From Setaria digitata (Eukaryota > Nematoda > Chromadorea > Rhabditida > Setariidae), in the NCBI GenBank assembly GCA_003640385.1, contig RCAB01000449.1, positions 1-49,429 of the forward strand: 49,429 nt of DNA. Direction: 5' to 3'. The position numbers were made by a program, and so were the translations under genes. The notes under the pieces were generated by a model. It saw nothing but the letters and a program-made list of their open reading frames with translations. It did not search any database and was not told the DNA's origin. Positions within the stretch are counted from its first letter, which is position 1. Every line of letters begins with the position of its first letter. Shown here in pieces: positions 11,255-23,524 of this stretch.

Positions 11255-13336
11255 ATGAACGTTAGAAATTTAATTAATTGTTTGTTTCTTCTCCAGCCAT
11301 ACATCTTGCAAGCCCCACGGAAAAATCAAACATTGGTGAAAATTTGGAAACGTTTATCAGTGCTAGGCTCTCCAACTGATAACAGCAATAAGAATGATCA
11401 TCCGGCTAGACAATTAGCCAATTGTAAACAGCCTAATAATTACACTTTTTTTGGCACTGTTTACATCAAGGTATCATTTTAATTGAAAATTATAATTAAA
11501 ATAAAATTTAAGCAGCTTTTTTTTTCCTTGCTCTTTCTGGCTTGCAGTATGAATTATTACAGGATTTGCAGTAGCTGTAATTAGAATTTAAATATTTTTT
11601 TTTTTTTTAAAGCATTATATTGCTAGGTTTTACAGCTGAAAAACTTGTGACTTCTTTGTAACACTTTCGATATAGCCTCGTTTTACACACTGTTGATCTA
11701 AGACGATATTCAAGAGAAGCAACATGAAAAATGACCGATTACTAATATACATCCAATTGCAAGACCAAATTAAATAGAGCTTATTCCATATCATAAAATT
11801 AACTCTGAAAAATCCTTAAGTTGGAATTAAAAAAACTTTCGCCTGTCATAAAAAAATAATCCTGTCAGAAACGGAAAGAAAGGAAAGATTTGCTGCAATT
11901 CATTTCCAAAAATTGGAATTAAAAAATTTCTAGACATCGGCAACAATGTTGACGGTATTTTATATGCTACTATTGGCTGTTGCTAATTTCGCTGTTGATA
12001 TAATTGCGGTTGAACCATCATCATTTACATATGCAGGTACTGTAAGTACAGTAATACTGTTAGCGGTGGTACTGGCACAGTATGGAATGTGGAAAGAATT
12101 ATCGCTATGTTTGTTGCCAATCATAATTTTTCAAGTCAGTAGAGAATAATTGAATTTTTGAAAAGTAAAAAATAAAGAGAGGTAGAAAACGACAAGTTGA
12201 TTTAAACTATTGTTCATGGCTAACAGAAAAGAGTGCTATTTATCGTGCAAACATTTTGCATATAATAAATTTGTATTATAATACTACAAAATAAACTTGT
12301 AATATAAAAAGCAAATTAAATTAATTCATCATTGTTTTTTCTTTTTACAAAGATCACTTAATTTTGATCAAAAATTCGTTGATTAGACGACCGACAATTG
12401 ATAAAGTGAGTAGACTGACAATTATTAAAGAAAAAAATCTCTTTTTAAAATTGATATCTTAGGTGTTGTTGGCCCTAATGATGATACTGATATTCGCGTT
12501 TTCAAATTTCATTGAATTTCAATGTTTTTTTATCGAGGTTTGCCCAGGCGGTAAATCCGTTTTTCTTTTTTTTTTTTTTTTTAAATTTCAAAAAATTATT
12601 AATAAGGAAAATTAACCTGGTTCTTTAATCTGAAATAAATCATCATTTTTTCCAGTAATCTTGTCATCGAACGGTCAGGCGCAAGTGTAATTTAAATATA
12701 ATTTGCGCCATTTACTTTTTAAAACAAAACTAGCAATAGAATAAATGAAGGCGATCTTAACTAGGCATTGTTTTGACTTCTTCATGCTTTGAATTCCAAA
12801 AAATTTGTTTATTTAGATAACGTTCCTACCTTTTGAAAAAGGATCATTTCTTATGAAAAATTTTCCTATTAATGAAATACCTTTTCTATTTATCTCATCT
12901 TACCTAATCTTGAATTTATTATTTTTATATCGAGACTTTAGGTCGTTTTATCATGCTTATAACTGGAAGTATTATATTTTGCGTTTTCCACTGTTACTGT
13001 ATTGTAATTATGTGGCGTTGTTGGAAATATTTTCGGTACATGGAAAAAGTAAGTCTAAACAAAGTGTCTGAAGCATTGACTGTCTCTTCATTTTCAATTA
13101 ATTTTTATTTTTCCAAATTATTTTTCTTATATCTTTTTTCAGCAATTCTATTTTTAATTTATTTGCATAGGCATCAGCAAGCCCTTCTTATATAATCTTA
13201 CTTCTGTGTCACATTGATGTTTACCTTCCAGAAAGCCGCATTAGAGCGATCATGGCATGCTGAAACTACTGAAGATGAAATTGATGAAGATATTCTGATT
13301 TTTAATGCGCCATCTGAGAATTCCAATCAATGTTGA
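11255..13336 (+). CDS. Small four-pass membrane protein, LAPTM/DUF7027-like
   Basis: Five exons in phase: 11255-11470 (5' end uncertain; splice-like acceptor at 11296), 11934-12134, 12463-12537, 12935-13048, 13232-13336; about 236 aa. After a polar N-terminus, FFGTVYIKTSATM leads into four hydrophobic segments (VFYMLLLAVANFAVDIIAV; VSTVILLAVVLAQYGMW; IIIFQVLLALMMILIFAF; IMLITGSIIFCVFHCYCIVI). The end is a WRCWKYFRYMEKK basic patch and an acidic tail (TTEDEIDEDILIF). The pattern (short first loop after an I-V-E-P motif, a WKELSLCLLPIIIFQ-type connection, four TMs) resembles nematode DUF7027 proteins related to lysosomal LAPTM4. Localisation to endolysosomal membrane is inference. The third junction uses acceptor TATCGAG; no canonical alternative keeps frame. 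Confidence 0.65.
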
Positions 13337-14259
13337 ATCGTTCCCTTTGATTTTCTATGAATCTTCATTACTAACTTTATTTTAAGGCAATACATTTGGT
13401 TAATGCAAATCTTGGCATAATTATCGTTTTATTATTTTAATAACGTTGAAACCAAAAAGTTAATTAAATTTGATTTTTAAGCACACTAATTTGCCTGTTT
13501 GTATCGCATCCCCCATTAGCCGTATCATCTTCCTGGTTCACCTGTATTTGTCAATTTTAAAGTATTCCTACTAATCGGTCCGTTTATTTAATTAAAGTTT
13601 ATGCAATTTCTAAAATTTTTTTACTACTGTCCAGAAAATAATCATATCACGTTTCGTCTTGCAGAACTTCTACGATTTATAGAACACAAAACATGCCATC
13701 AAATTCTTAATCACTGACTACAGATCGAACAAAGTGATAAAGGTGCAGTTTCTACGGAGACAAAATTGAAAACTCCAATTAATTTAGGTATTCCTGCTGA
13801 ACTTAACTTCATTAGTATGAAATCGTCAAATTTGGAATGCAGTCATATTTTAAATTATTGCATAACACATTAATGATACGAAATAAATAATTCCCACTCT
13901 TTTCTACTGTCCCATGTCAATGTTATAGCGGGAATCAAAAGGTAGTATCTGCATCGCGAAGATTACTTATAGTCGTCAATACCAGAAAAAAATATCTGTT
14001 TTGGCCACTGCAAATTCACAGACCATTATACCTCATATAGTTGTATATAATCTTTGTCTTTCTGCATTTTAAATTCCTACCCGAAACCGATTTAGAATTT
14101 ATAAATACTCTGCATCCATTATTAGACTTTCCTCCTTGATTTTTATAATGATTTTATGACATAATAATTCATAACACTGTCAAAAAGAAGTCCAAAGGAG
14201 GTATCGAACTGTGGAAAGTTAGGAAAAAAAATGTTAAACAATGATTAATTAATTCAAGG
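13337..14259. other. Convergent intergenic region
   Basis: About 0.9 kb between the stop codons of two convergent membrane-protein genes. It probably contains both 3' UTRs and I see no coding exon in it. Confidence 0.5.
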
Positions 14260-16669
14260 TTAATTGTTGCTTGCGTCATCCTTTTCATTCGATTCCAGCT
14301 GCTCTCTTTCTGACAGGTAATTACAATAGCAGCAATTAATGAGCAACAATATAACCTGCAAAAACTTCATTCATTTAATTTTTATTTATATTGGTATGAC
14401 CCTAAAAATAGAAACGACCGGTATGACCAGTGAAATTTCAATCACTTAGCCATTTCCCAATCACAAAAACTAAAGAAATATTTTTTCAAAATTCAGTTTT
14501 CGCTTATCTCGACTAGAAAATAAGCAGAGTCAAATAGCCCGTTAAAATTTATCTTCTAGCTATCTAATTTGAAAAAGAGACAAAATAAGAAATATCTGGC
14601 TGAATACACTTATTCGTTTCATTATTTATTTTTGAAAAGGATGCTTAACCTGAAATGAAAAGAATATCGACAATAACATGAAAATGATTCGTTCCGTTTC
14701 ATTTAGTGACTGTAAATGACTACTACAAACAAAATCACTACTGCAGTCAATATTAAAACTTTTGTTTGATTGAGCATGCCACTGCGATACTATAGTTTCA
14801 TGTATCTGGAAATTTTTCGACAAAATCAAGATGTTGAAGGAGAGAATGCAATTTCATTTTGCAGATCTTATGAAAAGATTAATGAGCGGAACCCCTCAGA
14901 GATTTCAGAAAAATACCCTTTCCAAAGACAAGCATTTCCAGTCCAATAAATCTTATTAAAATTTTGTTTATGAAAAAAAAAAAGTGGTGCTTTATTCAAA
15001 ATATACCTTATGTCGATTGGCGATAGCAAAACCTGACAGAATAAATTGAACAGATATTTGTATCAATAAGAATATTATGTACTAGAAATAAAATATTTAT
15101 ATTGATTAAAATTATGGAAAAATCGAATAACATATACTCTGTTACCACAAGATAAGTTCAATTTCAAAAAAAAAAAAAATGAAAATAAGGAAGAAAATCA
15201 ATAAATAAGAAAAAATAAAAATAATATGCTCATTACAGTCGAAATTAAAGAGAACAACGAGTACAAAGTTCGTCAACTTCAAGTCATCAATATTATCTCA
15301 GTTTTATCATTAAATGTAAAAAAGGCTAATTGACATCTTAAATCATCCATCCAATCAGTGTAGTCTTTCTTCTGATTAATCAGATACTATTTGAACAGTT
15401 CAAAGAAACGCAGACATTTTGACTAATCCATTTATCACTCACTAATCAAATGATCAATGGTTGTAATCATTGATCGTACCAAAAAACAATCCAATTTGTT
15501 TTTGGATTTAATGCATCTAAATGAAATGATTGATGGGGTAAAATGGCACCTTAGTGGATACCTAGAGAGAGTGTCCACTGGAAGGCAACACCACCAGACA
15601 TTTTTAAATCTGAATTTTAAAAACAAATATTAAAATAATCCCAACACCAAATCTCTAACAAACTCCGACATGTACTTACCAGAACCATGCAAAATGAATT
15701 ATGCAGTACCAATGATATTATTCCAAGTACTGCTAACAGAAATACCGAAATACTTGTCATACCAACAAAATATACGGCAAATGAATACTAAAATACACAA
15801 TACATAATTTTAATGTAATGAAGACATATTTAAAATATCATTTCAAGTTCACTGCACAAATTAAGAATTAAGTTACTCGGTAAAATTTCGACTTCCACTT
15901 GTACCTGATGGTGATCCGAAACGGGTTGTGGAGAAATTCCGGCATTCGGAGGCAAATACCATGAGAATATAGCAATAAATAACGAGAAAATCGAAATCAC
16001 CTGCAGTAAATAAAATATCCTAATGAGAGAACTTCGAATTTGAAATGATTTTATAATGCTTACTTATAAAGATTTCAGCAAACAAAAACAATTCATTTTG
16101 AAAAAAATTTATATCGAAACGTTTCTTATGGACAGCTATCTGATATTGTTTAATTAAAAGTATGCTAGGAATCAGTTATACCATACCACATAACTGTGAT
16201 AACCAATTCTAATCTACTTTTTGACCAATTTATTCATTATTTAAGCTAACCAAAATTCCAAGACAGATTTAAATTTGAATACAAGCTTAAAAGTAAGGAG
16301 CAAACTAGATCTGAAAAAGAAAAATGGTAAGAATACAACAGGTTTGAAAATATTAAGATATGGATATTTTAAGGACTCATACTGCTTCTGAAAGTTATAA
16401 TACTAGAACAAAACAATTCACAGACTTATTGTTGATCGATAGGAAGCTAATTAATGAAAGAGAAAAATTTTTGCTAATGCATGACGAATAAAAATATATT
16501 TATATTTACTGTGCATACTTCATTAAATAACAATAAAAGAGATGGATTTTGTTGTTCGATAATTGATAATTGTGCTTAGAATAAATGAAAGATGTAAACT
16601 TACTGCAAACATGAAGTTAAACGTGAGAGCAGTGATTTTCAAATAATGAATAAGGAAAATAGGAAACAT
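14260..16669 (-). CDS. Tetraspanin-like four-pass protein, shortened large loop
   Basis: Six exons, all splitting between codons: 16669-16604, 16000-15905, 15787-15680, 15081-15007, 14805-14650, 14355-14260; 198 aa. The start MFPIFLIHYLKITALTFNF resembles the short cytoplasmic start and first TM of tetraspanins (Y-L-K then F-N). TM1 continues VISIFSLFIAIFSW, TM2 is YFVGMTSISVFLLAVLGII, TM3 is YIIFLLIQISVQFILSGFA, then an extracellular loop of about 40 aa with two cysteines (IDCSSDFVC), TM4 RIIFMLLSIFFSFQVILLL, and a CCYC palmitoylation-like juncture with acidic tail. The family hallmark CCG in the large loop is absent and the loop is about half the usual size. So it is either a highly divergent tetraspanin or another four-pass nematode family; topology is clear, family moderate. 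Confidence 0.7.
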
Positions 16670-16874
16670 GGATAAGATAGACAGCAACGGTACTCGATAT
16701 GATGAAGATGACCAGGAACAACGAATAAATCAATGAACTGATTGATCATTTTGATTTGGTCGAGAAGTTTTCGAAAAGTTTACAAAGCGAATCATCAGCA
16801 ACCTTTCCACCCGTAAACATTCTTGTCATTGCAGCATGTGCTTCTGTTGGTGTGGGTATGTACGTCTGTTTGTC

Positions 16875-16922
<48 letters not shown>

Positions 16923-18197
16923 TATGTCTGTTCATATACAGGTGTATCTATGGGAGAAACATCTCGTACGCTTGTAATTTGGTATGGTTGAGTTTCCTGG
17001 TAAGCATTCATCATTTCTGATATCAGTGAATGAAGCACCTGTCAGGAAACAAATATATTGAGAAGAAACGGTCTCAGTCACTTCACAGTTGCCAAAGCGT
17101 TTTCCCATCCTGTTTCCTGTTGAATCTCATTCCCCCATTTCATTTAGTTTCTTCATCTAGTCTTTTCCTTTAAAATACCACAACAAATAGAATTTTGTAG
17201 ACGTATTAGTAACGCTTCCCATTACGATGAAAATGAACGTAAGCCTAACAAAAAGAATTTGTTAGCGCAGAAGACATGGGTTAGGGAAACCGTGTAGTCT
17301 AATAGTAACATGAAGCTTTTTGTTAAGTGTCACGTGAGGACGTGACGCGCTATAAAATGTGTAACAAATGTCAGAAGAAAGGGTCTTCTCTACAAGCAAG
17401 AAATCATATGTTCCCAATGATTATCTCAACAACTGGACGCAAATTTCGATCACTGTACGTCACAGCACAGATTGATTTATTAAATCATTGATAATACCAT
17501 CAATTATGATGAAAATTTAAAAAATTTACGAGAAAGTGGCAATGTATTATCTGCAATAAATCGTTAATTACAAAGGGCATACAGTCAATTACTATGAAAA
17601 AACCTACATATATGGCACTTTCAACTATGATCCTTCAATATTAACGAATTACAAATATAAAATAGCTGTAGCTGCGCATTTAAATACAGTACTGGATTTA
17701 TTTACGAATACACTGACATCTCAACAATTTCTGAGTATAATAAGAATTCAATTGCACTTAGTGGGACTAGAAAAAAAAATAATGATTTCCATGTTTTTTT
17801 TTTCTTTTTTTTAATAGGGAAGATTGAAAAACACCACTAATATTATGACTATATGTAACTCTGCAGAATATAATTCTCAATGTGAAGGTGTCAATACAAT
17901 ATCCAACAAATATTGCCACTTCACAAAGCATTTTCCTGTAGCTCTATTAATAAAGCTGTCCACCAACATATGCTTTATAAAAAGCATCTGAATAAATTGT
18001 AACTGTAACCGAAGATTCGTCATTCTTTTACATCTTGTTTTTCTTCCTGCATCTAAATAGTATAACTATCTTCTTACGGTTAATATCTTTTTAAGTTAAA
18101 AAAAATGGGTATGTACACTTGACTAAAATTCCAGTCTGAATAAAAGAACTTAAGTAACCATATCATATTTCATCATCTGAGAAACTATGTCAAGATG
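16670..18197. other. Intergenic region with (TG)n microsatellite
   Basis: About 1.5 kb between the tetraspanin-like start codon and the STAT stop codon. It contains the 5' flank of the tetraspanin-like gene and the STAT 3' UTR. The stretch 17770-17820 is T-rich. No supported gene. Confidence 0.5.
16879..16920. repeat. (TG)21 dinucleotide microsatellite
   Basis: Twenty-one uninterrupted TG units about 210 bp upstream of the tetraspanin-like start codon. Open frames through it encode only Cys-Val runs and are not genes. Confidence 0.97.
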
Positions 18198-21100
18198 TTA
18201 TTCCTCCATGCTATCATTAGATTTACTTTGAGAGCTGCTGCAGCCATGAATAAACGAGAGGTCAACAAGCTGGAGAGGTTGATTGGGAGGCTGTGGACGA
18301 AAACCAGGTCCAAGCAGCGTTTCAACATCGTTTTCAAAACTGCTCGACAACACAGACACTATTTCCTCGTTATTGTAATTCTCATTCCTGCAAACATGAT
18401 TTGTTCAACAAAGGAAAAACTTAATTAAATTGAAACTTTAGCACTGCAAGACACAACGAGGGAAATCACGACAGGTGAAACCTTTTAGTCTAAAGAGACT
18501 TAAGCAAACATTACTTAACCACCACATCCTTGACAATTTCTTCTTGATAGCGGAGGACAGTAACAAGGATTAAAGAAACAATTTCGCATTTATCCTTAAC
18601 CATAATAGTTCCCTTAATTCATGACAACTGATCAATCACATATATACTAGTCTCTTGGCGATATTCAAGCAGCCACGTTTCTTCTAAACATTTTGTTCAG
18701 AGTAGCAAATTAAAAATACATCAACTAACATCTCTGCAGATTGAGTTCGAGCAATTATCTCTCCAGGAGACCAATCCAGCTTGGTTTGTGTCGAAAATGA
18801 TAACAGTGGGCTATCTCCACCAGTTTGGCATCCGGATCTCCTTCAAAATTCATCTGTGGCTATTACTGGTTTTCAAAAAATTGTACTTCTCTAAGACACA
18901 AAAAAAAAAGCTTGGTATAAAATAAACTTCTTAGAGAAGTTTATTTTGCATAAGAATAAGCAAATATAGCTCGTTCCATCCATATGAATTTAATATATCT
19001 AAACGTAAAAATACCAGAACAAAAACAACTTAAGCAATACCAAGCTTTCGACAGATTACGAAACTGAAAATCATCTAGAATTCCCTTCCCTCTCAGTTTT
19101 CCTGTTTTGCTCCAATTCATTTGTACAGGGTGATAAAGAAATATTTGCTACCCGCCGGTTTTTGCAACCATGACAATTTCGGACTGAATGTAGCCCACTG
19201 GAGAAAGTGATTTTTGTCGTTCCTCGGTTTCAAAATATCGCAACATATCTTCTTTATCAATATCCGGATATAGATACCTAGATAGAATACTGTTAAAATG
19301 TACAATTATTAGGCATTTATAACTTCCAGCAAGTAATTTCTGGTCGTCGTATTTGATGTTCAGTTGCTAATAATGCAGCTAACAGAAAAAATTAAATAGA
19401 ACTGTAAGAAGGAATTTGACTTGAGGCGTATGAGACTGTTTTCGTGTCAACAATGAAAAATACAATGGATTGAATAATTTGAAAATTTTGATTTAATGGA
19501 CATGGCAAGTGCAAAAGACAAACCAACTTCTCTGGAAAAAAAAGTTTATTTTTCTGTTAGTATTTACCCAAATAATTACTTGATATCTTTCAGCTGTGGA
19601 CATGACGCAATACGTTGAGCAAGAGAAAACTGATCGAGATCTTTTATGGAGAACGGTGAAAGATGAAAAGGGACTGCAATAAAAATTAAGGTGTCAAACA
19701 AAGTGCAGATCTAACACTTATACAGAATAATTCATTAGGCAGAACATTAAACTTATGTTAGAGTTTGCACATTTCAGTCATGCATATTATGGAAAATAAA
19801 TTTACCTTTACCATCCTCATCGTCACAAACAAAACCAATACTAACAGCGCCAGTCTGAGTATCACTGAAACGGAGAAGAAATGTAGGATGAGGAGCACTG
19901 ACCATTTGTGATGAGGCATCTTGCTTACTTATGAAACCAATCAGCCACCCTGTAAAATGGAAAATAGAGATTGTCAGAATCTAAAATCAACCTGAGGAAA
20001 GGGTATAGCAATATGAGCTCTGCACATGAACAAGCAAGTTAAAAGAAAGAACCTTCATCCCAGAACTTCAAAAGCTTGTGCTTGATAAGTTGCATAATTG
20101 CGAAAAACCATTCCCAGAATGAAAAGTTTACGTCATCTCGCAAATTTTGCTGAATATAAAGCATAAGATATTTTCCACACAATGAAACTTTCCCATTCAT
20201 AAAATTTGATTTAGTTTACATGACTGATCTTTTCCGAAAATAAGAAGACAAAATCGGATATTGAAATCATGTTTACCTTTGCAAAACGATGGAGAGTTAT
20301 TAGTTTCCTTTCATCGTCGGCAGAAACCCTTAATTTTTCAGCCATGTAAGAAAGATCTGAATCGCTGATTGCTCGTTCTGCACCAGTGGAGATCGCAAAT
20401 TTATGACGAAGGACTTGCGCAAGCTCTTTCCATGAGACAGAACCGATTTCTGGTGACAAAGTTGTACGATTCTGCAGTTGATAAATAACAAATATGTGCC
20501 CTTCCATTTAGAAAAAGTACTGATGGTGATAAAAATCTGAAACTACGAACCACATCAGAAAAAGCTCTCTGCCAAAGTATTGCTCCTTGTGCATCACAGT
20601 CTTGACTTCCATGCACCGTCACCATAATTGGTAATGACAATGTCCACACATCGAACTTTCCAAGATTTCCAAGTTGAAACGGGGTTATATGGAAAAGTAA
20701 TGCATATTTTTGGTCGGTGGCTGTTTGTGAATTGGTTAATACTTTGGAATCTCCTTGCCCTCCTTTTGGTGGCGGCTTTCGATGTGCAATACGTGTTAAC
20801 TTCTGTAGAGTCATTTACAGCAGTATGAACATGGCCACACAAATAATGCAATAACTTCATCAAAGAATTTCACTTAATGACAAGTACGTGTTCAACAGTT
20901 TTTACTTAAAGCTAGTGCTCGAAAAAAAAAATTAACAGAAGATGTGCTGCAGTGGATAAGTGGACAGACATGAGAATTTTGGAAAAAAAAATATATTACG
21001 CAAAAAAGTATCTTTATACAGTAATAGGTGGATGATCGTTAAAATAAAACTCACGGAATTGCAAAATTTTGCAGACATGTGCCCTTTATCGTCAGTGGTT

Positions 21101-22908
21101 ATCTTTTCAAAATCGTTGCTTATAGAACCCACGGTTTTACTGAAAAAAAAAAAAAGAGAAATTATTGATTCTTAAAAATTTAAGAAATGAATTGCAAATC
21201 TATTAAGATCTTTTCTTTTTTTTTTTTTTGATAGTTAACTTACACGTCTTTTTCTGACAGCTGCGCAGTGCTCAGCAGCCGAGCTTCCTCCTCCGCAATA
21301 ATCCGAACAGTGACATTAGTATTGACAAGATGTTGTTTGATGCCCAATTTGTCGCCAATAAGAAGTCTCACCTCCGCAAGAAATTTGTGTTGCGTTTTCA
21401 AGACTGGTTCAGGCTGAATAGCAACAACAAAACTTTGAGAAACCAACATACACAGCAACTTTGTCAAATTATCCAGTACTGAATTTAGATTTGCAATGTG
21501 AGTCTGAGACATATGACCATTCATTTGTGGACCTAAAAAAGTCTTTAAATCCAATTTTGTAAATACTACATGTGCAGGGAAGTGTAAGTGCATTGCACGA
21601 CACTCCAGACAGATAATTGTTATATTTTTCCATGCCCTCAGATTCTCCTACTCCAAGCAAAATTAACAGCTAACTATGCATGAAGAAAAGGAAAAAACTG
21701 CAGCAACATGTGATTATACAGCATGAGAACCTTGCAGTGAAACTGCAATCAGTCTAAGAAAAAATAAAAGAAGTAAAACCATCAACCTCGACGAAGTAAA
21801 TCCATCTGCCAACAAGCGTACGTTCTAAGCTGCCAATTCTGTTCCGCCAACATTTCAAACCTTTAATAAGTGAAAATATTTACAAAAGGAAATAACTGAG
21901 TGGAAAAAATAAAAACAGCGATATCACTGGCAAATATGATTGTTATTAGCATAACAATTTTTTTTTTTTGTTTTTTTTTTTTGTACAGTTTATTATGGGA
22001 ACCTTCTGTCCGTTTATAACGAAGTACTGCGCAAGATAACTGGCACCACTACATATGTATATAGATCACGAACTATAGATGCTGCATTTCCTACTTAAAA
22101 TAATCAACTTTATTCCGATCACTGAAGCAGGGGGTGAAGTTCTTAGCATGGTGTTGAAAGCAAATGTAAAAAGAGAAAAGGAAATGCTTACTCCATTTGT
22201 ATTTCATCAATCATATGATCACGCTCGTCAAAGGGCATACCAACTTGCTGAAGTTTTTGCCTGCTTTTCCAGTCGTATAAGTAATCACTAATCAACTGAT
22301 TCTGCAATAATGCGACATTATGCACTCCATCATTTAGCTTCTGCGTTAGATTACATCTTTTCTCCATGAGTGTATTGTACAGCTGATTTGCTCTCCTTTG
22401 CATGTCACTCATTGACGTTCGTGCTTGTGATAATTTTTCATCTCTACAATAATTCACTCTATTTATTTAAAACAATGACAATTTTACCCATTTATATTCT
22501 ATGTATGCAATCAGATCTTACCATTATCTTCTCTTCTAAGCCTGCCATATCACTGAAATTCAAATAGTTACGGAACCCAACCCGATTCAGCGAGTTATAT
22601 AGGATGAAAAAGGCACATCTGGATAAATATTGGTAGATATGGAATATGCTTGGATTGACCACTACAATACTCATTTACCGATGATCACGTTCGAGCTGGC
22701 TGACAGCAAGTTGCATTCGGTGTAACTCTGTCAGATCGTTCACAAACCGGCCTTGCATGTCCTTGTTTTCCTCCCATAATATATTACATTCTTTCGTGAG
22801 ACCAAGTAAAGCTGTTTTAATTTCACCGTAACATAGCATCGAGTTTAATTTACTGAAATATCGTTCCAGTAATTTGCATGACCGAATGAAAAAACACCTA
22901 CCCAACAT
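18198..22908 (-). CDS. sta-1: STAT transcription factor, STA-1 type (no N-domain)
   Basis: Thirteen exons in phase give 712 aa, close to C. elegans STA-1 (about 706, from memory): 22908-22679, 22443-22192, 21860-21787, 21532-21244, 21139-21055, 20802-20551, 20471-20277, 20149-20053, 19949-19806, 19673-19580, 19277-19152, 18840-18730, 18387-18198. Order: coiled coil (1-180); DNA-binding domain (about 195-395; SQSFVVAIQPEPVLKTQHKF, FDVWTLSLPIMV); linker (about 395-460); FSFWEWFFAIMQLIKHKLL; SH2 with phosphotyrosine-binding Arg in FLLRFSD (about 518); activating Tyr in VGYIQSEIV (about 600). A 112-aa Ser/Pro-rich tail follows the tyrosine. The vertebrate N-terminal tetramerisation domain is absent, as in STA-1. 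In exon 1 a 45-nt in-frame stretch (GTGTTT to TTTCAG) could be an intron. The exon at 18840 uses a weak acceptor (TGAAG). Divergent from RACK1. Confidence 0.93.
18908..19047. repeat. Nested inverted repeats in a STAT intron
   Basis: A 13-bp perfect inverted repeat (AAAATAAACTTCT at 18919-18931, complement at 18935-18947, 3-nt loop) sits inside a wider 11-bp pair (AAGCTTGGTAT at 18908-18918 and its complement at 19037-19047). All lie in the intron between the tyrosine exon and the tail exons. RNA from either strand could fold into a tight hairpin. Confidence 0.8.
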
Positions 22909-23524
22909 GAATTAAAGCAACAACCACACATAGCTACTGACACCCCGCATTCAGTCAATAGTACGAAAACATGAAAATCTTTTTCTACGCTGCACCGAGT
23001 CGTTGCATAATGCTATCTGCTAGAGCCGTGTTTCGCTAAAGGTTTCCCGAGTTTGTTAGGACGTTGTTTGCGGGTTGGATGTGGAACGGTTTAGTTGTTT
23101 CGTATCCGTGTTCAGTTTCGGAAGGCTGTTGAGAATGCTTTCTTTGCCATCCTTCGCAGTTGTTGACGTGAGCCCTTCCACGAGTCATTCCTCCAGAGAC
23201 AACTTTACTATGTGTTGTCATTTAATGACTGGGTTTATCACTGCTTGGATTGAACTTAATTGATGTTTGGCAAGGTAAACATATTTCGAGAAATCGACAG
23301 AGAACTTTGTTTGCCTATAATCGCTGTCATTACAAGGATATGTACGCTTTGCTGCAGGTGACGAGGTCAACTGAGAGTGATTTTGCTGTAGAGTGTTTTT
23401 GTAAGCTGTAATCATTCTGAAACAGCGTTTCACATATTTGGAACGTTGTATTCCATAAATTGTTGCATTTCTGTGAATTTCAGTCTTCTTCAGTGTATAG
23501 TCTGCGTAAAAAACTTAAGCAAAT
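22909..23524. promoter_or_regulatory. Divergent STAT/RACK1 intergenic region
   Basis: The STAT ATG (22908, minus) and the RACK1 ATG (23525, plus) lie only 616 bp apart, head to head. The interval is less AT-rich than the flanking introns and must hold both 5' ends, so a shared bidirectional promoter is plausible (inference). Candidate 3' splice-like sites (TTTCAG at about 23480, CTTCAG at about 23491) precede the RACK1 ATG and could accept a spliced leader. Confidence 0.6.

Noticed and set aside
16756..17020. Open frames across the (TG)n repeat
   Set aside because: They encode Cys-Val runs from the microsatellite in two frames.
18195..18428. 77-codon plus-strand open frame
   Set aside because: It is the antisense shadow of the last STAT exon, whose minus-strand frame closes the gene in phase.
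19148..19152. TAG soon after the STAT tyrosine as the true stop
   Set aside because: Using the GGCGG|GTAGCA donor, the next two exons keep exact phase to a stop at 18198 and give the expected STA-1 length. The TAG form is kept only as a possible intron-retained isoform.
22527..22556. Small exon (DMAGLEEKIM) in STAT intron 1
   Set aside because: It has splice-like ends, but including it breaks phase with the next exon; direct joining of 22679 to 22443 is in frame.
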